Positions 25,949-35,164 of a DNA stretch of 64,000 bases are shown here, piece by piece; the stretch's first letter is position 1, and the number at the start of each line of letters is the position of its first letter. The DNA is taken from positions 1 through 64,000 of the forward strand of contig CADCIP010000005.1 in the NCBI GenBank assembly GCA_902801485.1, read 5' to 3'. The position numbers and the translations under genes were made by a program. This stretch comes from an uncultured Bacteroidales bacterium (GTDB lineage Bacteria; Bacteroidota; Bacteroidia; Bacteroidales; Bacteroidaceae). The notes under the pieces are model-generated. The model ran no database searches and was not told the DNA's origin. It saw nothing but the letters and a program-made list of their open reading frames with translations.

Positions 25949-27073
25949 CTATACTAATAGTCTAAGTGCATATTTCAGATACTCTGCTGCAGGCTTCCTC
26001 GCTTCAGAGATACGTTGGTGTACTGGGTTATAATCGATTTCAGGAGACATCTTCTCAGTTCCGTCAATCATAATACGTTCACTTAACCCAAACAAATCCA
26101 AGACTTCTCCTATCTTTGTATCACCTTGCTCACGGGAGAAACAGTAAAATGGTGTACGCAACTGCACTGCGAAGATAACTCCATGGAAGGAATTAGTTAT
26201 CAAACATTCTGCATGCTTTACTAAAGACAGGAACTCTTCTACTCCGGCATCGTAACGCATAATGTGACCTTTCTCTGCATTGGTTGCTCGGATACTTATC
26301 TCAACAAGTTTTACACCCATCTGCCTAGCCATTTGTTCAGCATACTGCTCCATCGCCTTATTGTACCGTCTTGAATATAGTAAGATATATTTCTCCTGCA
26401 TCTGTGGCTCTGCTATGATGCTGTTGTACAGTGAGGCTTCTGCAAGGAGGGTTGGATCAATCGTTCGTTCAGCTCTTACTTTGACATGTTTTCTCACGTA
26501 TGGTAACATGTTATTTTCACGAATACCGAGTGCCTTGAAATTTTGCAGACGTTCGTTCAACGTCAGATAATCCTGCTCCGTAAAAGTAGGGTCGCCAAAA
26601 CTTGCCGCATAAGAAACACTTTTCCCGCGCATACAGTCGAAGTTGGCATAATAGCCCTCAACAAAACCCTTAAACTCGTTTATACAGAAAATTGTATCAC
26701 TTCCACAGACATAGCCATTTATACCTTCGTCTTTGACGACATCGTTAAAATTGTCATCTGTGTATTTCTTCTTTGTCCTGCGGAAACGGTTAGTATAAAA
26801 GTCCTCAAATTTCAGATAATTATCTTTTATAGCGGGCATCATTAAATCAATTTGCCTACGAGTCTCATTATCAGTATCCCACATTTTTTTTTGGGGATTA
26901 AGACAATCAGAATCCTCTAGGACACGAGGACAATAATCTATTAGCTTGGATTGAATACCTAGTTCGGCACCGATTTTATCAATCATCTGGCTCAATGCCC
27001 ACGATTGGAGGGCAGAACCATAATTCGTAAAATTACAATTAATGTTGTAACTAACTTGACCAATGTATTTCAT
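25949..27073 (-). CDS. Polysaccharide pyruvyl transferase family protein
   Basis: A 374-residue cytosolic protein of the CsaB/WcaK-like family. Signs are the opening N-Y-G-S-A-L-Q-S-W-A-L, the central Y-A-A-S-F-G, D-P-T-L-L and the late I-T-N-S-F-H-G-V-I-F-A, with the basic/His residues used to bind phosphoenolpyruvate and the sugar. It is expected to add a pyruvate ketal to a sugar of the repeat unit. It lies 3 bp before the FrhB-like gene, a recurrent neighbour of this family, and 6 bp after the alkaline-phosphatase-superfamily gene. Confidence 0.85.
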   Translation of the reverse strand: MKYIGQVSYNINCNFTNYGSALQSWALSQMIDKIGAELGIQSKLIDYCPRVLEDSDCLNPQKKMWDTDNETRRQIDLMMPAIKDNYLKFEDFYTNRFRRTKKKYTDDNFNDVVKDEGINGYVCGSDTIFCINEFKGFVEGYYANFDCMRGKSVSYAASFGDPTFTEQDYLTLNERLQNFKALGIRENNMLPYVRKHVKVRAERTIDPTLLAEASLYNSIIAEPQMQEKYILLYSRRYNKAMEQYAEQMARQMGVKLVEISIRATNAEKGHIMRYDAGVEEFLSLVKHAECLITNSFHGVIFAVQLRTPFYCFSREQGDTKIGEVLDLFGLSERIMIDGTEKMSPEIDYNPVHQRISEARKPAAEYLKYALRLLV

Positions 27074-27078
27074 AAATA

Positions 27079-28872
27079 TTAAGCTGGCAGTTCTTCTAAG
27101 AACTTATTCGTATCTTGTTTTATCTCTTCATACCGTTCTTTTATGGCATCCAACAAATATTGAATCTTTGAACGATCTACTTCGTCATTGATATTATAGT
27201 ATCCTTGTGGATCTTTATTTAAATCGTACACCTCGGCCAATTCGCCAGCTTCGAAATCTTCATAGATACCAACTTTGTAGGCAACGATAAATTGATTATC
27301 TCTGCCACTAAACCATATTCTCCTCGAAGATAGATCAGGACAGCCAGGCCCCATATACTCTGTAACTATAAAAGGCCTAGGTTCTGTTTCCTTAAGCATA
27401 GACCTTCCCTTGAAGTATTCCGACTGCGGGATGCCCAAAATATCAGCAAAAGTCGGAAAAACATCCTTTGAATACTGATATGTATTAATCACAACAGGTT
27501 TCATCCCTGGATGACGAATCAACATTGGAATATGATAACATTCCTCGTCAAAACAATTAACGCGGCAGTTATGAATTGGATCAAACGTATAGGATGAGCC
27601 ATGGTCGGAAATCAGCAGTATAGAAGTATTCTCCCATAACCCTAACTCTTTCAACGAATCGCAAAACCTCTTGATTGTATAGTCTGTATATACCAGCGAC
27701 AATAGGTAGACAAGATTACCCCTAAAATCAGTACCAACTTTATCAACATAATTCTTTATCATTTCAAGTTCCTCATCTACAATCTGTTTATCCTGAATAT
27801 CATATGTAAAGAAAGCAATATTATTATGAGGCTCACCCAGGTGGAAGAACATATAGAAAGGTTTCTTACTATTATCCCTTGACTTTAGAATGTCGATTGC
27901 CGCATCATAATTCATTTTTGCAGAATGTCCATACTGCCATCTGGGCTCCTTCCAGCGTTTTTTCATCACTTTCATTTGAAAAAGACTGAAAAAATAATTC
28001 TCTAAGAACAAAAGGTAGGAAAGATCCTTCACTTTAAATGCTTTACGGAGAGACCAGAATATCCGCTTCAATGAAGGCAGGTTATTGCGCCAGTTCGCCT
28101 TGATATTGTTACACTCTATCTTGTCGAACAACTTTCCGTATTTTGGTTCAATATAATCCTTCATAAACTGAGGTGACATGTATGCCTCAATTGAAGAATC
28201 GTCCAATTTGGCTAACACATGGTCATTCCCCTGACGCACAAATTCAGTAGCATATACCTTGCTATCATTGCAGAATTTCTCATATTCTGCTTTAAGTGTT
28301 CTTAATGCGGCCTCTGCGTCATAATTATTAAATGCCTTCTTATGAATAATGAGCGTCTCTGGGCTATTGATGGCTTCCGTAAGATATAACTCCCAACTCT
28401 CAAACATGAACTGCATTCGTTTTATAAGAAGTTGCAACTCTTGCTCGGAAAGTTCCCGTTTTTTTACAATATCATGGTAGAAATAATATAAACCGCCCCA
28501 CTCGCTGGCAAACTCAAATCCTCCTGTGTAGATTCGGTGGTCAATAGCCTTGTTTATCTCATTACCTTTGATATAGTATGGGTAGTGGAAATCATATGTC
28601 TCATATCCAGCATCGTGAAAAAGGCTATAATGATTTATAGGCGACATGTTCAATTTGAAATAATACCCATAATCATCAAGACAATTACGTCCTGTAAAAA
28701 GACTTCGAGTAGCCGCATCAGTATAGGGGCCATGACTATATAATTTGTTTGCCACTAAACCCTCATTCTTCAAAGAGTCAAGAAAAGGAGTGGCGCTAAT
28801 CTTCTCTTTGTTAGTACCAACATAGTCCCAAACTACCGAATCAACAAAAATTGTTATCGCATTATTTTTCAT
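27079..28872 (-). CDS. Sulfatase/phosphoethanolamine-transferase-like enzyme (alkaline phosphatase superfamily)
   Basis: A 597-residue protein starting I-T-I-F-V-D-S-V-V-W-D, the metal-binding beta strand of the superfamily. The nucleophile region reads Y-T-D-A-A-T-R-S-L-F-T-G and the second metal site L-L-I-S-D-H-G-S-S-Y, so the core is complete. There is no signal peptide or membrane helix, unlike periplasmic LtaS/EptA-type enzymes, so it probably acts in the cytosol. The missing Cys/Ser of true sulfatases (Thr instead) favours a phospho-transfer role. Together with the cytidylyltransferase it could add or remove a phosphate-linked substituent. It overlaps the upstream glycosyltransferase stop. 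Confidence 0.7.
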   Translation of the reverse strand: MKNNAITIFVDSVVWDYVGTNKEKISATPFLDSLKNEGLVANKLYSHGPYTDAATRSLFTGRNCLDDYGYYFKLNMSPINHYSLFHDAGYETYDFHYPYYIKGNEINKAIDHRIYTGGFEFASEWGGLYYFYHDIVKKRELSEQELQLLIKRMQFMFESWELYLTEAINSPETLIIHKKAFNNYDAEAALRTLKAEYEKFCNDSKVYATEFVRQGNDHVLAKLDDSSIEAYMSPQFMKDYIEPKYGKLFDKIECNNIKANWRNNLPSLKRIFWSLRKAFKVKDLSYLLFLENYFFSLFQMKVMKKRWKEPRWQYGHSAKMNYDAAIDILKSRDNSKKPFYMFFHLGEPHNNIAFFTYDIQDKQIVDEELEMIKNYVDKVGTDFRGNLVYLLSLVYTDYTIKRFCDSLKELGLWENTSILLISDHGSSYTFDPIHNCRVNCFDEECYHIPMLIRHPGMKPVVINTYQYSKDVFPTFADILGIPQSEYFKGRSMLKETEPRPFIVTEYMGPGCPDLSSRRIWFSGRDNQFIVAYKVGIYEDFEAGELAEVYDLNKDPQGYYNINDEVDRSKIQYLLDAIKERYEEIKQDTNKFLEELPA

Positions 28873-29998
28873 TATTCTCCAATGTAAAGTATTTTACCAA
28901 AAATCTTCCTTCGAATCTTGACTTGTCAAATTGAAGTATTTTCTCGTCAACATCTAATTCCTTATCTATAGCGTTGGTGAGTTGATTCACACACTCGTTA
29001 TTTAAATCATCATTTGAAGTTATAATGCCAAGCTCATTAGCAAAAGGCAACTTTACACCTTCATTATAATCCTTAATACACTGCAGTATTTCCCATACAC
29101 CAATAGAAGAATTAGTCGTTATAACTCTTTTATTCAATGAAAGGGTTTCTATTATAACACCTGGAAGGCCTTCACTATACGATGGAAGACAGAAAACAGT
29201 GCAATTTCTCATATACTTGTAAGGGTTCGATTGATAACCTAGAAAAAAAGTCTTATCACCAATACCCACGTTGTTTGCAATGTCAATATACTTTGACGGA
29301 ATTGTACCATCAGAAGCGCTACCAACTAAAACAAGATTTGCCTCTTTTTTTATCTTAGAGAACGCATTAAGCAATCGTTGAACACCTTTTGTGTCGTACA
29401 AATGTCCGACATAAAGAACAGTTGGCTTTTTAAATATACATTCCTCCTCTTTTGAGAGTTCAACCTCCGATAATCTATGAATCTCGCTAAAATTATGGAT
29501 GTTATACACCACCTGCACTTTTCTTCCTATATGTCTTTCTGCATCTTTTTGCGTTGTTACACTGACGGCATACAAGTAATCTAATTTCTTGAATAAGAAT
29601 TTGTACGTTAACAAACAACGCAAATAGTTCAAATAACTAACATTCTTAGTTTGTTCCAAAGGCGAATGAAAAATGCCTATTTTGATATCCTTCCCCCCAC
29701 TAAGCACGTTCAATGTGTTCACTGATACAAGTGTAGATATAGTAATATCTGGGCCAAACTCTTTTTTATAGACTTTATATTTTTTTAGTTTCTGAAAAAA
29801 ACTAATATTTGCACCAGAATACTTAGTTTTATCTACAATATATTTGCAATTATTATACTCTTCAAAACCTCCTTCCTCTTTATATAAGACAATTGGAAGA
29901 ACATTCACTTTTTCTTCTTTAAGAGTTCGGATAATATTTGCGGAACAAAAGGCTATCGTTCCTTTATTTGACGGAGAAAAAACTATTATTTTTTTCAT
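28862..29998 (-). CDS. Glycosyltransferase family 4
   Basis: A 378-residue GT-B enzyme. Recognisable parts are V-L-Y-V-G-H-L-Y-D-T-K-G at the start of the C-terminal domain, L-G-Y-Q-S-N-P-Y-K-Y-M and L-P-S-Y-S-E-G-L-P-G-V-I-I-E-T-L-S, the donor-binding E-x7-E region of GT4. Strongly AT-rich codon use, like the Wzy and flippase genes beside it. It overlaps the polymerase gene start by 4 bp. Sugar donor unknown. Confidence 0.85.
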   Translation of the reverse strand: MKKIIVFSPSNKGTIAFCSANIIRTLKEEKVNVLPIVLYKEEGGFEEYNNCKYIVDKTKYSGANISFFQKLKKYKVYKKEFGPDITISTLVSVNTLNVLSGGKDIKIGIFHSPLEQTKNVSYLNYLRCLLTYKFLFKKLDYLYAVSVTTQKDAERHIGRKVQVVYNIHNFSEIHRLSEVELSKEEECIFKKPTVLYVGHLYDTKGVQRLLNAFSKIKKEANLVLVGSASDGTIPSKYIDIANNVGIGDKTFFLGYQSNPYKYMRNCTVFCLPSYSEGLPGVIIETLSLNKRVITTNSSIGVWEILQCIKDYNEGVKLPFANELGIITSNDDLNNECVNQLTNAIDKELDVDEKILQFDKSRFEGRFLVKYFTLENNEK

Positions 29999-31230
29999 AT
30001 TCTAACCTTTGACAAGGATTTTTTGGGGGACCTATTACGTATAACTATAATAATCAAAGCCATCCAAAAAGCATAATTAATACCCGCAGAAGAGCCGTCC
30101 ACTGCTCCACGCAGTAACATATAAAAATGCCATCCCATAATGGAAGAAAAAAGAACAAGCGTAAACAAGTCCCTCTGAAGTAAATCAAATACCTTAATAA
30201 AGAACCAATACACACCAATTGCAACAAGACCGCAATAATATCCCCATGAAATATACAAATCAAAGAAAATTGTTGCTGGCATATGAGATGCATTTTCTAA
30301 CATTGAGGCGTCAGAAATATTTGAATTAATCATCGCGTTCAGTCGTGGAATGGAAGGATAAAAATCTAACGGATTGCTCGTATTAATACCTAAGTGTGAT
30401 AAAATATTAATGAATAAGCCAAAAAAACGATAAATATAATGAGCCATGGAAGCTATATATTGTTTTCCAAAACTCCAGTCATCTAAAGATGCAAATGCTA
30501 TTTCTGTCAGTTCTGTTTCAGGCAATGACACCCTACCGAACCTCATTATCCCCATCACAGCCGCAAATAAAAATAGAATAATAACCATAGGGACGGCCTT
30601 TATTGCAAAATTCTTGAAATTCCTAACACTATTAATCCCTTTATACAAGAAATAAAAGACGACCGGCATCAAAGGAAAGAATAGAAAAGACCTTACATGA
30701 ATAAACGCGACAATAGCCAAAACTAAAAGTAGTGAGATTAATAGTTTAATATATTCTTTTTTATAGATAAATACGAAATTTACACAAGCAGATAGTTGAA
30801 AAAAACACTGTGCCCAACCTCCACCTTTATTGTTTGTATTGTATTCAACATAATCCATATCATTCAATACTGAAAAAGTAAACAGCAGGGATACCCAATA
30901 TACTATTTCGATTGTTGAAATAATCTTTTTGTCACAATTCAGATTTCCCAAAGAAGAAAGATCTTTCTGTTTTTTATTAAACAACAGATCAGAGATTGTA
31001 AACCCAGCAACACAGAGAAGCACGCTCCACATATAGACAGTCTTCGTTTCCTCACTAACGTATTCTACTTTCGGAATAAAAGAGCCAGGAAATAATGCGG
31101 CTACTAACGATGTGATAGTATAATAGAAAACAATAAGCCAAATAAAAATTATCATATTCCTTTTTTTAAATGACCTATAAACACCTTGTACAGCCAACAG
31201 AATGCTTATTATAGATAATAACAAATACAT
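29995..31230 (-). CDS. O-antigen/capsule repeat-unit polymerase (Wzy-type)
   Basis: A 411-residue protein of about ten to twelve hydrophobic helices with short loops and one larger outer loop (about 250-300, containing N-T-S-N-P-L-D-F-Y-P-S-I-P-R-L-N). Size, topology and its place beside a flippase and glycosyltransferases fit the oligosaccharide repeat-unit polymerase family. Sequence motifs in this family are weak, so the call is mostly topology and context. It is AT-rich. It would join repeat units in the periplasm. Confidence 0.75.
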   Translation of the reverse strand: MYLLLSIISILLAVQGVYRSFKKRNMIIFIWLIVFYYTITSLVAALFPGSFIPKVEYVSEETKTVYMWSVLLCVAGFTISDLLFNKKQKDLSSLGNLNCDKKIISTIEIVYWVSLLFTFSVLNDMDYVEYNTNNKGGGWAQCFFQLSACVNFVFIYKKEYIKLLISLLLVLAIVAFIHVRSFLFFPLMPVVFYFLYKGINSVRNFKNFAIKAVPMVIILFLFAAVMGIMRFGRVSLPETELTEIAFASLDDWSFGKQYIASMAHYIYRFFGLFINILSHLGINTSNPLDFYPSIPRLNAMINSNISDASMLENASHMPATIFFDLYISWGYYCGLVAIGVYWFFIKVFDLLQRDLFTLVLFSSIMGWHFYMLLRGAVDGSSAGINYAFWMALIIIVIRNRSPKKSLSKVRI

Positions 31231-31241
31231 AAAATATCCAT

Positions 31242-31934
31242 TTAAAAAAGTGATTGTGCTCTCTGATAATCCTCAGGGATACCAATATCAATAAAGTATC
31301 CGTTTTGTACAATCCCAAGTAACTCATGTTTTGAACACTGAGGTTCAAGGACAGCTGTCTCGAAAGAGAACTTTTCGCCAAGGCCCTCAAAAATAGGCGC
31401 GCTTTTACTTATAATATATACACCACCATTAATCAAGCCTTCTTTACAATACTTTTTCTCATTAAAACTCAAGATTGTCCCAGTATGTGGTTCCATATTA
31501 ACACTACCATACCGATCAAAATTTCTCATCGGTTTTAAGGCGAGCGTTATTGCCTTGCCACCAATCATATGAGCATCATAGAGCTGCATTAAATCTACGT
31601 CAAAGAAGGTATCTCCATTAAGAACAAGCACACGTTCATCAGTTGCTTTATCTAGCGCCAGCTTTATTCCGCCACCTGTTCCTAAAGGTTCCTCTTCCAC
31701 AGCATAGTCAATTTCAAACGGGAATACCTCTTTCATCTCCTCTATCCATTTAAAGATGACCTCACGTAGGTAACCCACGGAGAGGATAACCCGATCAACT
31801 TTATAGCGTGAAAGATATTTTAATAGATACCACAAAAAAGGTTTGCCGGCCACAGGGGCCATACATTTAGGTACCTCACTCACCACAGAGCGCAAACGTG
31901 TTCCTAATCCACCAGCCAATATAATTACTTCCAT
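31242..31934 (-). CDS. hddC: D-glycero-alpha-D-manno-heptose 1-phosphate guanylyltransferase
   Basis: A 230-residue sugar nucleotidyltransferase: L-A-G-G-L-G-T-R-L-R at 7-16, P-K-C-M-A-P-V with the catalytic lysine, and L-N-G-D-T-F-F-D-V-D at the metal site. It forms GDP-D-glycero-alpha-D-manno-heptose from heptose-1-phosphate and GTP. The assignment to HddC and not to a generic NTP transferase rests on the three heptose genes next to it (gmhB, gmhA, hddA). Confidence 0.9.
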   Translation of the reverse strand: MEVIILAGGLGTRLRSVVSEVPKCMAPVAGKPFLWYLLKYLSRYKVDRVILSVGYLREVIFKWIEEMKEVFPFEIDYAVEEEPLGTGGGIKLALDKATDERVLVLNGDTFFDVDLMQLYDAHMIGGKAITLALKPMRNFDRYGSVNMEPHTGTILSFNEKKYCKEGLINGGVYIISKSAPIFEGLGEKFSFETAVLEPQCSKHELLGIVQNGYFIDIGIPEDYQRAQSLF

Positions 31935-31940
31935 ATTATA

Positions 31941-32957
31941 CTATTTTATACTATTAACAAAACAATGTACTTTGTCAACTATTCTATTGTAGATAGGAGC
32001 AAGAATAATAGCGGAACTAACCGACACGATAATTAATATTCTATCAGAACATCCAGTACTAAAATAGTCACTCAACAAAAAAAACATAAGGAGATGTACA
32101 ATGTAAAGCTCTAAAGAATACTTACCGAACCACCTGAACACATATCTGATATAATAGACTATTTTTGATTTTTCGAGTATGTAAAACAGAAAACAGATAA
32201 TGATGATACTCAAAAACACTTTAGTCATCAAAAAATAAGCATCAAAGAATGGAACATAATGAGCAATTACAAAACAACTTAAACAACAAAGAAATAACGC
32301 AACAACGTGCAGTAATTTGATGTCTTTCCTGTTACAAATACAATTCATAATATATGTACCGACAAAAAAAGATGGTATCTTATCAAAACCGATACTTATT
32401 TTTTGATAGTACTGCGGGTAGAAAGAATAAAGAACCCACCTTATAAATATCAGTAATACAATTAATAAAACAAACCTCAATGTAGTAGTATTTATATTTT
32501 TCTTATTACAATACAGCCATGTATTAATAGGATAATTAATAATATATAAAAATACCGTTATAGCAATATACCACATTCCACTATAATTGCCAGATGTCCA
32601 GTATGATATAGTGGTCAAATGCCCAAGAAAGCAAGCAAACGAATTATCACAAAACAGGTCAGTAAAACAAAAAAAAGGAACCGATATTATCCAATAGGGT
32701 ACGATTAGTCTCCAAAATCTCTTTTTTACATAGTCATGACAAGTATTCTTCTTAAGCGACATAAACTGCCCCAGTCCTGATAGTAACAGAAATCCGATAG
32801 TATACACACTTCCACTCAGAAAACTTAAAAGACTAACAAATAAATTGGAAGGTAGAGAGCCTATTCTTATTGTATGCTCAATCATTACACCCAAAATACC
32901 GATGCCCATTAATTCTTGGCGGTATTTACTAATATGTTCTAACTTGATTAAATTCAT
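31941..32957 (-). CDS. Acyltransferase-3 family membrane protein
   Basis: A 338-residue protein with about ten hydrophobic helices. It begins with the acyltransferase-3 pattern: R-Q-E-L-M-G-I-G-I-L-G-V-M-I-E-H near 13-28, with the conserved His, then R-R/K residues in the first cytosolic loop (V-K-K-R-F-W-R-L). No SGNH domain, so it differs from the enzyme at 12433-14214. Very AT-rich. Located in the middle of the heptose gene set, it may acylate a residue of the repeat unit, possibly the heptose. Confidence 0.75.
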   Translation of the reverse strand: MNLIKLEHISKYRQELMGIGILGVMIEHTIRIGSLPSNLFVSLLSFLSGSVYTIGFLLLSGLGQFMSLKKNTCHDYVKKRFWRLIVPYWIISVPFFCFTDLFCDNSFACFLGHLTTISYWTSGNYSGMWYIAITVFLYIINYPINTWLYCNKKNINTTTLRFVLLIVLLIFIRWVLYSFYPQYYQKISIGFDKIPSFFVGTYIMNCICNRKDIKLLHVVALFLCCLSCFVIAHYVPFFDAYFLMTKVFLSIIIICFLFYILEKSKIVYYIRYVFRWFGKYSLELYIVHLLMFFLLSDYFSTGCSDRILIIVSVSSAIILAPIYNRIVDKVHCFVNSIK

Positions 32958-32977
32958 ACTGAATTGTTTGCAGCTTA

Positions 32978-33490
32978 CTATGCTTTAATCCATTTATACT
33001 CTCCATTCTCTTTCTTCAGCGAATCTACTCTACAGAAGGCAATCATACAATTTCGAGCAAATTTCTCATCTACATCTCCATCCCCCACCATAATAGTACG
33101 TTCTGGCTTTACATCAGGATAATCCTCAACTATCTCATCAAACATGCCTGTTCCTGGCTTGCGACGGGTATCGTAATCAGACAAGGCCGTGCAGTAATAA
33201 ATGCCGTCAATACGCCCTCCTGCTTTCTTTATCTCTTCAACCATATGGGAATGAATATCCTCAAGGTCTAACTCGCTAAAGAACCCCTTCCCTATTCCTC
33301 GTTGGTTGGTTACAATGAAGATATGTTTGAAGTGTTGTGCAAATCTGGGCACAGCCTCAAGAACACCAGGTATGAACTCGAATTCATTCCAGTTCTTCAC
33401 GTAATCACCAATCAAGTGCACGTTGATAGTTCCGTCGCGATCAAGCAACAGAGTATCGTATGGCTCTATGTTAATCTCTGACAGCTTCAC
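32978..33490 (-). CDS. gmhB: D-glycero-D-manno-heptose 1,7-bisphosphate 7-phosphatase
   Basis: About 170 residues of the HAD-IIIA type: L-L-L-D-R-D-G-T-I-N gives the nucleophile and acid, V-T-N-Q-R-G-I-G motif II, and a late G-D-G-D-V-D motif. It removes the 7-phosphate in the heptose pathway. I chose the GTG at 33490 because it overlaps the stop of gmhA (GTGA); a longer frame would begin 42 bases inside gmhA. The zinc loop cysteines of E. coli GmhB are not evident. Confidence 0.85.
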   Translation of the reverse strand: MKLSEINIEPYDTLLLDRDGTINVHLIGDYVKNWNEFEFIPGVLEAVPRFAQHFKHIFIVTNQRGIGKGFFSELDLEDIHSHMVEEIKKAGGRIDGIYYCTALSDYDTRRKPGTGMFDEIVEDYPDVKPERTIMVGDGDVDEKFARNCMIAFCRVDSLKKENGEYKWIKA

Positions 33491-34125
33491 TTGTTGCCAA
33501 AAAAATGTTCTTCCAACATTAAACACAAACAATGATACACCGGAAGGTGTAGTTCCTGTATCTTATAGGTCTCTGTTTCAGGTACACGGATGCATACATC
33601 CGCATACTTCATCAGTTTGTTATCCTTGGCACCGGTGAGGCCGATTACCTTCAGGCCCTTAGCCTTGGCATTCACAGCCGCATAGAGCACATTCTTGCTG
33701 TTGCCCGAAGTGGAAATACCCAGGAAGATGTCCCCCGGTTTTCCGTAGCCGTTCACCTGCTGGGCAAACACTAACTCTGGAACTGCATCATTCATGTATG
33801 CCGTTTGGAGTGATGAGTGACCTGTAAGAGATATGGCAGGTAATGCCCCTTGCAGATGTTCTGCCAAGGTTTGTCCAAGTTCAGGGTCAATCTCTTTTAG
33901 TACGGCCGCATGGTCACTATATACCTTACGCTTGAGTTTGAACTCCTTCATCAACTCACCAACAATGTGTTCAGAGTCGGAAGCAGAGCCACCATTACCG
34001 CAAACCAAGAGCTTACGACCATTGCTGTAGGCAGCTTCAAGCAGTCCATAAGCTTTCTTAATATCCTCTTTGCATACCGCCAGTTTGGGATAACGTTCAA
34101 TCAAGATATTTAATTGTTCTTCCAT
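33487..34125 (-). CDS. gmhA: Sedoheptulose 7-phosphate isomerase
   Basis: A 212-residue SIS-domain protein. Key parts are C-G-N-G-G-S-A-S-D-S-E-H and G-I-S-T-S-G-N-S-K-N-V, which bind the sugar phosphate. It converts sedoheptulose 7-phosphate to D-glycero-D-manno-heptose 7-phosphate, the first step of the heptose branch. Overlaps gmhB and lies 8 bp after hddA, so the three are cotranscribed. Confidence 0.92.
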   Translation of the reverse strand: MEEQLNILIERYPKLAVCKEDIKKAYGLLEAAYSNGRKLLVCGNGGSASDSEHIVGELMKEFKLKRKVYSDHAAVLKEIDPELGQTLAEHLQGALPAISLTGHSSLQTAYMNDAVPELVFAQQVNGYGKPGDIFLGISTSGNSKNVLYAAVNAKAKGLKVIGLTGAKDNKLMKYADVCIRVPETETYKIQELHLPVYHCLCLMLEEHFFGNK

Positions 34126-34133
34126 TGTTTTGG

Positions 34134-35150
34134 TTATTTCAAAATGATTTCCTTTCGTGGGAAATATGTTTGTGGTGCATAATAGAGTACTTGAGTACCG
34201 CCATTTTCAAAATTGAATGGAACAATCATCAATCTTTCCATCGCTTTCTTCAATGACTCTTGCTTTTCCTTTTCACAATAGAACAACAAGAAGCCTCCTC
34301 CACCTGCACCAAGTAACTTACCACCCAACGCACCAGCATTCATTGCTTTGCTATAGAGTTCGTCTATAGAACCATTACTCACCTTTGCACCAGTTCCACG
34401 TTTCAACTTCCAGGTAGTATCTAAGAGTCTTCCAAATTCATTTAATGACGCGTCCTTGTCACAGAGTACTTTTTCCGCGTCATCAACCAATGCTAACATA
34501 TCTTTCAGTTGCAGTGTCTTATCTATTGGCTTTGCAAATGTATCAGCCTGTATTTCTGAAGAAAAGCGTTGAATACCTGTATAGAATAAGAGCAGGTTAT
34601 CGTCAAGTTCTTTTTTACGCTCCGGAGAAATAACTATCGGATGAACTTCAAAATCTCCATCCCTAAAGTCTATACGATTCAATCCTCCAAATGCAGCGGC
34701 AACTTGATCCTGCCAACCTCCATGTTCTTTAAGAACCTCTCTCTCAACATAGATTGCATCTTGGGCTAATTGACGTTTACTCATCATTTTCCCCTTAAGA
34801 GCACAAAAAGCATTCAGCATTCCTACGGCAAAGGTACTGCTCGTACCCAGTCCTGTACGTGCAGGTAAATCCCCTTCATACGTCAGACGAATCTCATGAA
34901 TGTCATGCAAACGCATACATTCACGAATTAATGGATGTTCAATGTCCTCAATATCGTTTACCCTTTCAAATCGGTTATGAACTAGTTCCGATATGTATGG
35001 ATGAAATGGGGGCATATGACGAACATTTACATAACAATATTTATCGAATGTCGTCGATATTACAGCCCCTCCATGTTCATTAAAGAACGCTGGAATATCA
35101 GTACCACCCCCAAAGAAGGACATACGGAAAGGAGTTTTGGTGATAATCAT
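34134..35150 (-). CDS. hddA: D-glycero-alpha-D-manno-heptose 7-phosphate kinase
   Basis: A 338-residue GHMP kinase. It opens T-P-F-R-M-S-F-F-G-G-G-T-D, has the phosphate loop G-L-G-T-S-S-T-F-A-V-G near 97-107 and the C-terminal L-G-A-G-G-G-G-F motif. It makes heptose 1,7-bisphosphate of the alpha configuration, which distinguishes the GDP-heptose route of S-layer and capsule glycans from the ADP-heptose route of LPS core. Neighbouring genes complete that route. Confidence 0.92.
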   Translation of the reverse strand: MIITKTPFRMSFFGGGTDIPAFFNEHGGAVISTTFDKYCYVNVRHMPPFHPYISELVHNRFERVNDIEDIEHPLIRECMRLHDIHEIRLTYEGDLPARTGLGTSSTFAVGMLNAFCALKGKMMSKRQLAQDAIYVEREVLKEHGGWQDQVAAAFGGLNRIDFRDGDFEVHPIVISPERKKELDDNLLLFYTGIQRFSSEIQADTFAKPIDKTLQLKDMLALVDDAEKVLCDKDASLNEFGRLLDTTWKLKRGTGAKVSNGSIDELYSKAMNAGALGGKLLGAGGGGFLLFYCEKEKQESLKKAMERLMIVPFNFENGGTQVLYYAPQTYFPRKEIILK

Positions 35151-35164
35151 GTTAAAATCTTAAT

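Noticed and set aside
33490-33532. Upstream start of gmhB at 33532
   Set aside because: It lies inside gmhA and adds residues foreign to the family; the GTG overlapping the gmhA stop fits better.
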